In this document: piece after piece, positions 35,336-48,000 of the stretch
Layout: the number at the start of each line of letters is the position of its first letter
How positions within the stretch are numbered: position 1 is the stretch's first letter
Assembly (NCBI RefSeq): GCF_028554725.1
Contig: NC_071670.1
Span: 55,272,501 to 55,336,500, forward strand
Length of the DNA stretch: 64,000 nt
Source: Zeugodacus cucurbitae
Lineage: Eukaryota; Arthropoda; Insecta; Diptera; Tephritidae
Direction of reading: 5' to 3'
Position numbers and translations under genes: made by a program
The notes under the pieces: generated by a model
What the model saw: the letters and a program-made list of their open reading frames with translations, nothing else
What the model was told of the DNA's origin: nothing
Databases searched by the model: none

Positions 35336-36045
35336 TTATTGTTCAACACCAACGCCACAACCACCACCACTCGCTATCAACTTTTCACACCTTTCACTTC
35401 GCCTTCACCAACGCCAATAGTCACACACACACACAGCCTCACTTAATCACTAAATCACTTAGCCACTTGTTCAAACGCCATGTTCACCAACACCACTTTC
35501 TCACTCTCACCAACACACACACACGCGCGCATTTACTAGTGAAGAATTTAATCACCAAATCAAATCAAGTACACCACCAACAATAATAAAAGTAAAAATA
35601 AAAATACAACAAAAACAAAAAATGGAAAGAATATAACAAATACTAAAAAACAACAATAACAAAAACAAAAGATCAAATAGCATAGGCTCTTATATATGTA
35701 TGTACGATGTATAACAAAATGTATGTATGTATTGTTGAATTAGAGACAGAGAAGTTCGAGAAGCGCGAGCCTTATAAACAAAGGCGCAAAGTGGTCAAAA
35801 AGTATCAAAATAGTAAGGAAGCAAGCAATAAATTAATAGTTGGAGAAATGCTGAAGCATAGCACACAAGAAAGAATTGGAGAGGAATGGATTAGGTACGG
35901 AGCAGCCGAAATTATAGGTTCTCATATGAGTGTGGTAGTACACTTCTTGGTGTATGTGTATGTGTAGGTACTTATTTTGGAAATGTACTTGTGAACTGCA
36001 AGCGTAAGCCTTTACTTTAACAGCATCAATGACTTGCAGTTTGCA

Positions 36046-36051
36046 AATAAA
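36046..36051 (+). terminator. Candidate AATAAA signal, inaF member 3
   Basis: AATAAA in GCAAATAAAAG, about 1.75 kb after the stop. Further AATAAA words follow at 36,157-36,172, so the true cleavage site is uncertain. Confidence 0.25.
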
Positions 36052-36060
36052 AGAAAATGC

Positions 36061-37800
36061 AATGATAATAATAAAAATGATAAAAAAAGACTACCAACTA
36101 GACATTGTGTCTGTAGTTATCAGCGTAAATATAATTATATACTCATTACAAGGCGAAATAAATAAATAAATAAACAATAATTACAACTAAGTTGATTGAA
36201 GAAAAAAACATGTGTAATAAATGAATGTAATGAAACAAAGCGTGATTTCTGTTTATTTTTTATATTTACAATTGAGTCATAAGAAAAAAGGGAGTGAAGT
36301 GGTAAGAGGTGATACGAGTGGATTATAATAATTTGCTTGTAAATAAAATAAAAGTACTGGCTACTAACTGTTTATTTATATTTAATATTTGTTCATTACA
36401 TTTTTATTTATTTTTTTTTATTACATTTAATAATAATTATTTTTTAATACATTTAATATAAATATTTATAATCATATATTATATTTTCTTTACAATTTAC
36501 ATTTTCATTTATTATTATGATATTTTATTATTTTTAATATATTTTTTCTTTGTTTCTTTCTTTAGTTTTTTAACAACACCGCGCTGGTGTTTGTGTATTT
36601 AAATTTCATTCAATTTCATATGTGTTGATATAATCAAAAGTGGGTTATTTTATTCAGTGAAAATTATATTGGTTTATTGTTAAAAAGTTCGCATATTTTC
36701 CATAAAAAGCAATGAGTTTCAGAAATAAAAACAATTTTACAGTGGTAAGTGCATTATTGATAACTTTTAACTATATATTCTCAACATCTCACATTCACAA
36801 ATTAAAAAAAAAAAACATGTTTATTGTTAATCTTAACATAAAAAATGGGCCTAATGATGGCCCAAGTGCAGCCGCTTGCGGTCAGACTCTCTTCGCCTTT
36901 CTTTTCAACCAACCAACATAAAAAAATAGTTTTTTGCTATATTGAATTAACAGCTTTCAAAAATATTAACTCCAAATCAAGTATTGCCTCATTGAAAACC
37001 ACAAGAAAAAAAACCTAAAATTACAACCTTGATGAAATAAAGAAAGTGATGCCAGTTACAAAAAATTGAAAAAAAAAGATCTATCAGCTTAAGAATTTCT
37101 TAAATTAAAAATGAAAATTCCCCGCTCAAATTTCACAATTATCAGTAAGCCAATTAGAGAACTCTCACTTTTATGTGTAAAAACCAAATTAGTTCACCCA
37201 TTAGTACTAATAAATCTCTTTTATACATCAAATGTCGTTTGAGTCCCTCATAGCCCAACCTAACCTAGCCTATGATCGCTAATATAACCAAAATGTGTAA
37301 CTTGATCTAAGTCGATCAATTTTTGTGGTACAAACAATCTTTGAATGGACTATGTCGAAACAATATCCACCAGCTCTAACCTAAACACTTAATTATCATT
37401 AATGAACTTTGAGTAACGGTAAATCTATCATATGTCGGAGTAAAAATGAAAAGAAAGGTTTAAGATCTCTACCGTTATCAAAGAAACAGTTTTCATTATC
37501 ATCAAAGAAACCCAGAACAGCATTCATTTTTCCAACTTTCTGCTACAATCAGAGTATAAGTGTACCTCAGTCAAATAATTATATGTGCATGAACTTTTTG
37601 CAAAAAAAATTAAAGATTACAAAATTGCAAAATATTTCTGAGTATGCAGGTTTGTTATTATTAATGTATACGATATAAAAAAACAAAAAATTAACAAATT
37701 TCAAAATATTTTTTAAACTATAAAATAAAATTGAAGTTTAGGCTAACGGTAAATATTTATATGTGCATTTTACTATTTTTAACAATAAAGCCTATACATT
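36061..37800. other. Gene-free AT-rich spacer
   Basis: No supported gene. CCTAACCTAGCC at 37,257 resembles the TTAGGTT words that border the LINE fragments, but no element could be defined. Confidence 0.4.
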
Positions 37801-37827
37801 TGAGTTTAACTGAAATAAATGTTTATT

Positions 37828-38751
37828 TTAATAGTCAGTAGAATTGTCCTTATTTTTTAAAACTAAATTAAGCCGCTTAATCAGAGAATTAACTACTGAC
37901 TGTAGAATAGTTATGTAAATATTGGCAAATTCTTGCTTTATGGCTAATTTAAGGTGACGTGCTGTCTCAAACTGCTTTCCGTTTTGGAAAACAGGGGCAG
38001 AGAGGTTTCCCCAGAGATCCTCAATAGTATTTAGGTTCGAACTTAGTGCTGCACATTGTAATACTGGAATTTTCCGGTCGTTAAAGATGTTATTCGTGTG
38101 GATTAAAGCGTTATCCTTTCGATATGTCCAGTTATATGCCATAAATATTGCCAGCAAATTTTATTAACTCGTTGTCCAAAAGATCTACATTGATATTAGC
38201 ATTCATTTGAGTGAATATAAAACATGTAGATAGCTTTCCACAGCAGCAAAATGCAGCCCCTGAAATCAAGGTACCGCTTCCAAAACATCGCTTATAGTAG
38301 GACCGTCGTTCCTGGTGCGAATCTTTCCAATATTTCTTGAAATGACCTGGGCCGACCAAATTTAATTTTCTTTCGTCACTAAAGACTGTATTCTATCATT
38401 CATCGACACAGAATTGGTATTTATTTGCAAACCTCAAATGTGCTTTATTGTGTCTTTCTTTAGCGTTGGTTTAGGTGCCATGGGAAAATTATATTTATTA
38501 TGATTTTCTGTCTCAACTAGATCCATATTTGATCGCTGCTTATCAAGTCCGCAACTACTAGCCGTCGAATCATCCTTTCGCACCGCTCATCAATGTTGTT
38601 TTTCGTCCGCTGCGTCGCACTATACAGTTCCACACTATACTACAGATACAGTTCCGATGTCGCTTTGGTCTAGAGCCATTTTGGAACCGCTTTTATGCAT
38701 TCCTATGATTATTACTTGTTCCTCGGCTGATAAACTAGTACCACGAGGCAT
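37828..38751 (-). mobile_element. Decayed Tc1-type (DD34E) transposase
   Basis: The minus strand begins MPRGTSLSAEEQVIIIGMHK at 38,751, a typical Tc1-like start. After a broken stretch it resumes with FSDERKLNLVGPGHFKKYW (first Asp block) and YYKRCFGSGTLISGAAFCC. It then shifts frame to NWTYRKDNALIHTN (second Asp) and NLNTIEDLWGNL (the Glu of DD34E). It ends at about 37,828. All three acidic residues can be found, but in separate frames with stops between them, so no active protein is made. The length (about 920 bp) is close to the usual 340-codon Tc1 gene. Terminal repeats were not found by eye. Confidence 0.85.
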
Positions 38752-41700
38752 TTTAGGCTTAAAGTTAAATAAATGTAATCAAATTTTCAATAATTCATTA
38801 AGTTAATGCACCTACAATAATTTTGAAAACAAATTTTTGCAAAAAAAAATTTTTGCTGCGACACTATCAGTAAGAAAGATCCGCTAAACTGATTTTGCAC
38901 ATATAAATATTTTCTATGCAATACCCAATTCACAAGCACATTCTTAATGTAACTGTACAACGAACAAGAAAAGTATGAAACAATTTTCGTTGCATAGTAA
39001 CGGTAACATATCAACTTTTTATTCCACCATTACCGAAATCCAACAAATAACAGTGAATAAGAAATATAAACAAAAGGCGAAATGCACATATAATTATTTG
39101 ACTGGGGTATAAATTGCTTTCAAAACAAAATATGTACTCCTTTATCGCTGTTTAGCTTAATAGTTTCTGGAATATGATCAATTTTGGGGTGATCTCAGAT
39201 GATATGAGCTTAGATATCGGACAAAACTGAAGAATCATTACTAGAACCTAAAAAGGGTATTATCGGCTAGGGCCTAAAAAGGGATGCTCCTTAGTTCTAT
39301 CCGATACTGTATATATCTTTGTTAGGCGTTAATTTTTTTCAAATACTGAGCCAAGAAAATGCAAACTTTTTTATAAGATAAGTATGTAACTGTTTGAACT
39401 TGAGATATCCTCGAAGGAATTAAAAAAAATCATCAACTACAGATAAATTTCATACGTTACTTCAAATATAATACGAGTACATTTACTTTCCAAGAACACT
39501 TAGACTTTTACAACGTTTATCTGAATCATTCCAAAGACGCAAAAAGTATATGTACGTATTCAAATATGACTGTCAGTTTCACAATTCACAAATACTTCCA
39601 TTCTCCCTCGGCGAGTTTATAATCCTCGAAAGTATTAAAAATAAGTCTATTCTACACAAAATACGCATTGACAAATGTGTTTATGATACATACGTGAGTA
39701 GGTACACAGATATTTGTAGAAAGCAATGATGAAAGCTTTGATGATTTTTTATCACGGTTCTTTCAGAGACAAATGATAACAGCTAAATGCTAACAAAACA
39801 ACTGTAATCGCTGCGCTAACAAGTTCAAGCAAATAACGGAATAACATTGTTTAACTATGCCGTTATATACAAACATGATTTGCAGAAAAAATATTTTAAT
39901 TATTCTAATTGCCAAATTTTGTAGCATTGCCTTGAAATTGCTAATCTCAGTTATTTTAGTTTAGTTTAGCATTAGTTCTAATTACAAGTACAACGATTAC
40001 TGCTGTTTTCTTAATTTTTAATTCCTGTAATACCCTATATTATTTAGCTATTGCCATCATGCTTGCTATTGCCATCATGCTTGCCTCATACTGCGATTTC
40101 TAGCAACAACAACATCCATTTAATTATGTTCTTAAGCACGAGCCTGTAAGTATTAGGATTTCGTTGTTATCTTCCTAAGTTATTTGTGTGCTTATGATTT
40201 GATCCAAGGGATTTTTCTAAATACCAGCTCGTGCATGACAAGTACATAAATGAAAGTAATTGTGAATTATGTAATTGTAGTTTTTGCCATCATTTTTTTT
40301 AATTTGTTGTTGATTTAATCTTTTAATCCTTAATCAATTGGAACTGTTGGAATTTATTTAAGTTTTGTATTTAATATCCAATTAAGTCTCTTTGTGTACA
40401 TATTAATCTTGAGTGATAAATATCAAGAAGATATATATTTCTGAGTCATCATCTAAAGATATTGCATATTTCAATGGACCCTATACTTTTTACCAGTTCT
40501 CTCTGTTGAAATTTTACAGAATGTTTAGGCCTAATGCTACAGAAAAACTCCAATTTGACGAAAACAGTCTAAGTAAAAGAGTTTCTAAGTGATCTGAAGT
40601 TTATATAGAAATTAATATAACTGACATAATCTCAAAAAATATTTTAATGAAGTTTTTGCTTTAATATTCTGTAATTCTCTGAAATATTTTGAGTATCAAC
40701 GATCCCTACACTTAAGATTATTTTTTATTACCTTTTTCAGAACTTAAATTGATACAATTTGATTTGAAACCATTAAATGCTCTTTATGATACTCCTCCTA
40801 AGGTTTAAAGAAAATACCACACTCAGAGATAAGGTTTAAATTTTCTTAAAATATTTCACATCAGTGAAAAATTCGCCAATTCTTCGGTAAAAAATATTAA
40901 TTTAGGATTATATTTATGTTTTTAGATAACTGAAGCAAACAATTATCAATATGATCAATTTCTTTGATGAAATTTTTTGCAAATTAATAAAAATAAATTT
41001 TAATTTATTTTAATTTTTTTTTAAGTCAGTAGTCTGCTTTAGAAGCCGAAAAAAAGCGTTTTTTTAGCAATTTTTTTGAGAGGGAAGGAAATGATTGCGG
41101 TAAACGGAATTTTAAGACGATAGTGTACTATACTTAAGGCTTAAAAAACAATATTTATTATTAAAAAATATTGAAAAGTTGTAAGTATTTTTCTGGAGCG
41201 CCTGGAGTCTGCACTTGTAAATCGGTGCCGGTGATGGAGGTCGTGCGATGCATCTGAAACAGTCGAACCAAATTTTTTTTTTTTAATTTTTATAGGTTTC
41301 TTTTCTTTATGAACTAAAAAAATACCGAAGAAGTTATAAAATTTCAAATTTTTTCGAAGTTTGAAAAAAATTCACTTTTTAAAGAAAAAAAAAATTTACT
41401 TTAAGTTGCAAAACAAGTAGTTTAAATAATACTTGTGTCCAACTTTTTTAGTTCAAATAGAAGATAATTTAATACTGAAGCTAGATCACTTTGGTTTTTT
41501 TCGATCGGACATATATTCTTTTTGCTATCGTCGGCACCGTTTTCTAACACTTGTGAAAATGAAAACTCGAGAAAATGCGCTTTAAAGTTTTCATTCGCAT
41601 TCGCACCTGTTCGACGCTCGGCCACTAAAACTGCTCTAGCTTCGAAAATATGTCGAATTGGTCTCTGGAATTTTAAAGACATATTCTTGGATAGATTTGG

Positions 41701-43770
41701 AAGAGATTTAAAACAAAACAAAAAAATCGACTTTTTGAAGCCTTTAAAGCAGATTACTGTCTTAATCAATATATAAATTTGCTTAATACACTTAATACCA
41801 TCACATAAAGATTTTGGGATACATATTTAATTATAATATCAATTTATAAATCGAAATAAAAATACATTTTGATTTATTCAATTTTAGCACAAATTTTACA
41901 GATTACAAAAAATATTATTTAATTTATTTTGAGTATGACGAAATTCTAGTTAAATTTTCTGGTTTTGAAAATAAATGCATTTATACCCGAAATATTTAAT
42001 TTTTTAATTGAAAATTGTTTAAAAAATATATATTTTGTAATCTGCTATATATGTTGAAATATATATAGTTTTAAATTTATTTACCTTCACCCCACCACAA
42101 AGTAAACCATTTCGGGTTAGGAAAAATTTTAATCTAAATTTACATTTAAGCAAATGTCTCATTTCAGTCTGCTGATTCCAAATCTAAAAAGTCTCTTTTT
42201 TCCATCTTGGAATACATTTAAATAAATATTTTCAAATTTTTATCAATTACTTAAATATTTGTTGAATAAATTTCAGAAAGTCTTTAGTTTTTATACTCAA
42301 CTATGTACCTTTCAATTCGCACATTTATCAATTTATTAAATAGAAAAAATTTTGAAAAAAAAATTTTTTTTTGAACTCACCAAAATCAGTTTCCAAGTCT
42401 TGTATATAAGCTGGATTATCCATTTTGAAATTTTATTTTTATTTTACGTATTAAATTATTTAATATTAATTATTTTAGCGATTTTTCAACAAATCACACA
42501 CTTTTTTTTAGCACAATCAGCGAGCTATTTCTCTCACGAATTAATTTTATTTAAAGCAACTATAATTAAATATGGCTATCAAAAATCACTAGCACAAACT
42601 TAGCAAATTCAGCAATTTCAAAAATAATTTATTATTTTTTAACAAAAATATCTTCACTGCATGTAAGCACTTTTTATATTTGCGAATAACTAATTAATTT
42701 TTTCAAATTTTCAACTTAAAAAATTATAATTTTACACTTTTGCGCACAAACACACCCACGCACTACTGCCACTTTGGCCGTTCTAGCTAGGGCCAAATAA
42801 CTAGCACCGCTTCTGGTTGGATAAGCTGTTAAAGCCGCCTCACGCTTCGCACGTCAACTGAAAGCGGAGATCTCCTGACATTGCATTTTAATGTCGAAAT
42901 GAAAAACAGCGCGCTGATGATATGACAACGACACTTTCCCCACTTAAACTTTTGCTTACACAGCTATCAGGTATTCGCACAAGGCATAAGCAGTCGTATT
43001 AACATTTATGCATATATACGAGTACATATGTGTATATAGTAGTATAATTATTAAGCAGCTAATTTGTGCGAAAAACTTGTTAACACAACTGATAAAGGCA
43101 GCAACAATAAATATACACACACACATACATAAATGTATGCTTACAAGTGTTATTTAATATAAACATGCCTACATACTTAACTCGTTTTCATGACATTTAA
43201 ATTTCATTATATTAGAACGTATGTACTTGTTTTAAATTATATGTATATGTATAACTTACTCATCTCATCATCTCATATCACGGTGATAACAGCACAAGAT
43301 TCTCACTTCTTCATTATTATTCAGCTTAGTGGCAGATTAAGGGATTCGTTGAACTACTACGCTTTTATTTATATGCACGCACTTAAAGTAAATAAGTGTA
43401 AATACGAGTACTTGCCTATAATTATATATATATTTGCTGAAATACACGTGGTTGTAATAAATATGTCTAAATATATAAAATATGCGTAATTTAATCTGTA
43501 CATGTTTATATTTGTGTGTTTGTCGGCACGCACACGAGATGTTGCTAGCTGCAGCCTCTGTGACTGGAATATTTTTTATGTTACTCATACGCCACCGCCA
43601 ACACAACAGTAAGTGCACAGTAGCATGTGAGTGAGTTAGTGTAAATGTGTAAAATGAGGGAAATGAGGCAAATAATTTTGAAATAGAAATATTAATGAAT
43701 TATTGAAAAGGAAAATATAGAAAAAAATATAAGAAATCGATTTGAAATTTGTAATTATTAAAATTATAAC
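38752..43770. other. Gene-free AT-rich region
   Basis: No supported gene. A short exact tandem duplication (TTGCTATTGCCATCATGC, 19-bp period) lies at about 40,045-40,083. The 41,040-41,780 stretch, with GGTGCCGGTGATGGAGGTCG, has the look of an interspersed repeat but has no second copy here. Near 42,730-42,960 the GC content rises (CACTTTGGCCGTTCTAGC and following), possibly a regulatory block. Confidence 0.35.
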
Positions 43771-45090
43771 ATTTAATTCAATTTAATTTAATTTAATTCA
43801 ATTTTATTTTTTTTTATTTTATTTTATTTTATTTTATTTCATTTTATTTTATTTTATTTTATTTCATTTAATTTAATTTTAATTTATTTTATTTTATTTT
43901 ATTTTATTTTATTTTATTTTTTATTTTATTTTTTTATTTCTTTTATTTTATTTTATTTTATTTTATTTTAATTTATTTTATTTTATTTTATTTTATTTTA
44001 TTTTATTTTATTTTAATTTATTTTATTTTACTTTATTTTTTTATTTCTTTTATTTTTTTATTTATTTCATTTTATTTTATTTTATTTTATTCTATTTTAT
44101 TTTATTTCATTTTATTTTATTTTATTTTATTTTATTTTTTTATTTAATTTATTTTATTTTATTTCATTTCATTTCATTTCATTTCATTTTATTTTATTTT
44201 ATTTTATTTTATTTTATTTTATTTTATTTTATTTTATTTTATTTTATTTTATTTTATATTATTTTATTTTATTTTGTTTTATTTTATTTTATTTTATTTT
44301 ATTTTATTTTATTTTATTTTATTTTATTTTATTTTATTTTTTTATTTATTTTATTTTATTTCATTTCATTTCATTTTATTTCATTTCATTTCATTTTATT
44401 TTATTTTATTTTATTTTATTTTATTTTATTTTATTTTATTTTATTTTATTTTATTTTATTTTATTTTATTTTATTTTATTTTATTTTATTTTATTTTATT
44501 TTATTTTTTTTTATTTTATTTTATTTTATTTTATTTTATTTTGTTTTATTTTATTTTATTTTAATTTTTTTATTTTATTTTATTTTATTTTTTATTTTAT
44601 TTTATTTTATTTTATTTTATTTTATATTATTTTATTTTTTTTTATTTTTTTTTATTTTATTTTATTTTATTTTATTTCATTTCATTTTATTTCATTTCAT
44701 TTCATTTTATTTTATTTTATTTTATTTTATTTTATTTTATTTTATTTTATTTTATTTCATTTGTTTTATTTTATTTTATTTTATTTTATTTTATTTTATT
44801 TTATTTTATTTCATTTAATTTAATTTTAATTTATTTTATTTTATTTTATTTTATTTTTTATTTTATTTTATTTTATTTTATTTTTTATTTTATTTTATTT
44901 TATTTTATTTTATATTATTTTATTTTTTTTTTATTTTTTTTTATTTTATTTTATTTTATTTTATTTTATTTTATTTCATTTCATTTTATTTTATTTTATT
45001 TTATTTTATTTTATTTTATTTTATTTTATTTTATTTTATTTTATTTTATTTTATTTTATTTTATTTTATTTTAATTTTTAATTTTTTTTA
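43771..45090. repeat. (TTTTA)n pentanucleotide array, about 1.3 kb
   Basis: An almost pure TTTTA array with interspersed TTTCA units (for example 44,161-44,186, 44,360-44,393, 44,675-44,706, 44,982-44,990) and T-run interruptions. The unusual string TATATTATTTTATTTTTTTT occurs at 44,623 and again at 44,911, 288 bases apart, with matching surroundings. Part of the array has therefore been duplicated as a block. The 96-codon Phe/Tyr/Leu/Ile frame at 44,274 is an artefact. Confidence 0.95.
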
Positions 45091-48000
45091 ATTACAACTT
45101 CAATTGTTAGAAGTGGAAAGTTTTTGAAACTTTAAATAAAGTGCAAATAAAATGCTTAACACATTAAACATTCTAGAGTTATATACCTGTTATTGTTACT
45201 ATTTTTTCTTTTATACTTTAATGTGACATATGAGTAAACAACTTTTACATATTATCTAAATGAAAGTTGATAAACAAGTTGGAGGGATAAGTGTATGAAA
45301 GTTTACCTACAGCTAAAAGATCTTAAATGTATAACGGATAACAGATAACTGAAAATATTTTCGTAAATAATTTCACATTTTTTGTAATTATTGGCAAGTA
45401 AGGAAGTTTCCGGTATTGTCGGTTCCCTAAAACTTTTGACTTCTTCTTCTAGGTGATAGCTTCACCGATAACTCATCAGCGTCCTAGGCTTTGTTGTTTT
45501 ATATACCCAGTATTGATATTCTAACATTAACAAGATCTGGTAATGAATGGCTTCAATGGGATTTTTGAACACTCCGGATCCTAGGTTCCGCTCTTCTGTA
45601 AGCCACTAACATTTCAATTTACTGTCCGCTTTTCTCCTTTAAACTCAACAGAATAGACTTGGTTCCTGGTTTCAACCACCTAAAACATCTTTGATAACTC
45701 ACATCCCAATCGTAATCTACATACTGTTCATTCTGGCGTAGTACTCACTAGCCAATAACGAATATAAAAATAAATGTCATTGCACTATTTGACGACTACT
45801 TAAACAATGCGATCAGAGATCAGCTGTAAAAGTCTAGTTACTTGTTGACTGTTTGTAGTGGTTACAACTTTCGATATAAAGATTTATATAACTACTTACA
45901 CTTACTTACTTTCATTTAATCATCCCAGTAATCAGTAAGCAAATACTGAAAATGTTCGGAACATATCGTGTACTTTAAACAAAAATTCAGAGAATATAAA
46001 TACTTTCTTTGTGAGTAATTTGTGTTGTATTGATAAATATAACTATTGTAATGTAAGACAACTGTTATTTAACGGTTTTATTACCGAATGTAATTTCATC
46101 ACACATTACACTACAATTATATACGAGTACATATATATTTGTGTATTTAACTACAATTTTATAATTGTTTAATGACACTCGATATAGAGTGTCCCACTAG
46201 GCGTGACGGTGTGAATAGCACTTCAACGCTCCATTCATTGAAGTGTAAAAATGTATTGAACACCTACAAATGATAAACAAATATTGAAACGAGTGGGGTA
46301 AGAAAGTAAGAAAGTACTCGATCGAATGTTTCGAAGTTTTTTTGGACATAATTTCAGCTATATTTTAAGATTTTTTCTTAACAAAAATATTGAAAAAAAA
46401 TAAATAACGGAGTTATGTGCGGTCTTCGGAGGTGCAAAAAAAAATCCCCACCAGCTAACATGACTCCGGCGGAATAAGTAGCTGAAACAAATAAATTCAA
46501 ATGGGTTATTAAAGTTGAAAGTATTTCCAATACAATGATCTACGATTTTTGAATAATATCTAAAATTAACAAAATGGCGTAGTTCTGAAAAAAGTGTCGT
46601 TTTTTTTAGATAAAAAACGGTAATTTTTAACCATTAAAATCCTCTTGAAAGTACAAAATTGTCCTTGAAATTATTTTTCTAATGCACTTTTACTCAAGTG
46701 AAAATGTAAATGACTGCAAATCTCACACACAAGTGGCGACTGAACTAAAAGTTAACGGATATATCAAAACATATGTTTATTCGTGAAAAGTTTTCAAAAA
46801 TAGCGGTTGGTTCCTGGAGGAATTAAGGGAACTTTTAAGGGTTAAAGTCAAATTGACAATTTTTAACCAATCAAAAAGGTCGTAGGCCACTGTATAGTAA
46901 ATATATTCAAGAATACTCAGTTTATTTGAAGTCAATCGGTCATTTTTGAAATTTGTTGTTTAGAGAAAAACGCGTTTAAACTTTCCACTATACCTGAGAC
47001 CGGAACGCTGACACTCAAAAACTATACAAAATACGACCTTACCGCTGTCAGAGGATATTTTTGACAGTACAAACTATCGTATAAACAAAAAATATAAAAA
47101 TCGATTTTTTCAAAGTGTCTCACTGGTATAGCCCCTTAAAATGCAGAAAATATTATATTGATGTCTAAGGACAGCAGATGGTCCCTAAAGCTAGATCCCG
47201 CTTTCTTTTTCAGCCATTTTATCCTTCCAATAACATTTTTAATATTTATGAAGTATCATCCCATTTGGTAAACATTGTGGCTCTTTTTCCTCGGTGCGTA
47301 GATTATTTGTGATATTAATTTAGATTCGTAAGACAAATGTCTTCCAAGAGAAATAATTCTATAACTCTCTACCGAGTTATTGTTTCTGGTTTACAAAAAT
47401 TATTTGGAACTAATTCGCACAGTTTTTCACCCATTTTCACTTTGAATTGTTGCCTACATTTAGGATCATATTGAATAATATCGGAAAAGTAATATCAAAA
47501 CGTTTAGAAATTTTTAATATTATACTATAAATCTATTGTATTAAAAATTGTTTCTTGTTATCATCTCAATTATTTTCTTCGCTTTTCTTAACTAAAGAGG
47601 TGTGACTGCAATTAAATGCAAAAATAGTATTTGATAAGATTTTCAAATTCACTGGTGGTCTAATAAAATTCATCAAATAAATATCTTATCGTACGTTGTT
47701 GAAAAAATTGAATATGAGTTCTTTAAACTTGATTTAAAAAAACACGTTTTTTTCTCTCCATCAGTTCATTAATTTTACTACTTCGAGCTCTTTTTGTCTT
47801 ACTTATTATTTGAAAAGTATTAGTTTCTTAACTTCAACCAATTTATCCAACAGAACTTAGTTCTTCAATTCAATGACTTCAAAATATCACACTGGTTTTA
47901 TTATATTTAACACAAGTTTAAAAAATATCCATTCTCGAACCACTATAAGAAATTATAATATCCTGGAACACTATTGCCAAGAGATCTTAGATATACGATT

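Larger units (their letters stand above)
34301..36060 (+). other. Probable 3' UTR of inaF member 3
   Basis: Composition is CAA/AAC-rich as in the coding exon, then drops to plain AT-rich DNA beyond about 36.2 kb. AATAAA occurs at 36,046. It includes the minisatellite at 35,095-35,335. Frames here (for example 34,517-34,762, Gln/Ala/Thr runs) are not supported as genes. Confidence 0.35.

Noticed and set aside
37250..37275. CCTAACCTAGCC as interstitial telomeric repeat
   Set aside because: Only one or two imperfect units. Diptera lack the TTAGG telomere array, and the same word borders LINE fragments here.
41422..41776. 115-codon minus frame and 84-codon plus frame
   Set aside because: No domain recognised. 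The surrounding words look like an interspersed repeat. Both strands are open over the same stretch.
44274..44564. 96-codon frame rich in Phe/Tyr/Leu/Ile
   Set aside because: It is a direct reading of the TTTTA array; the five-base unit gives the repeated peptide automatically.
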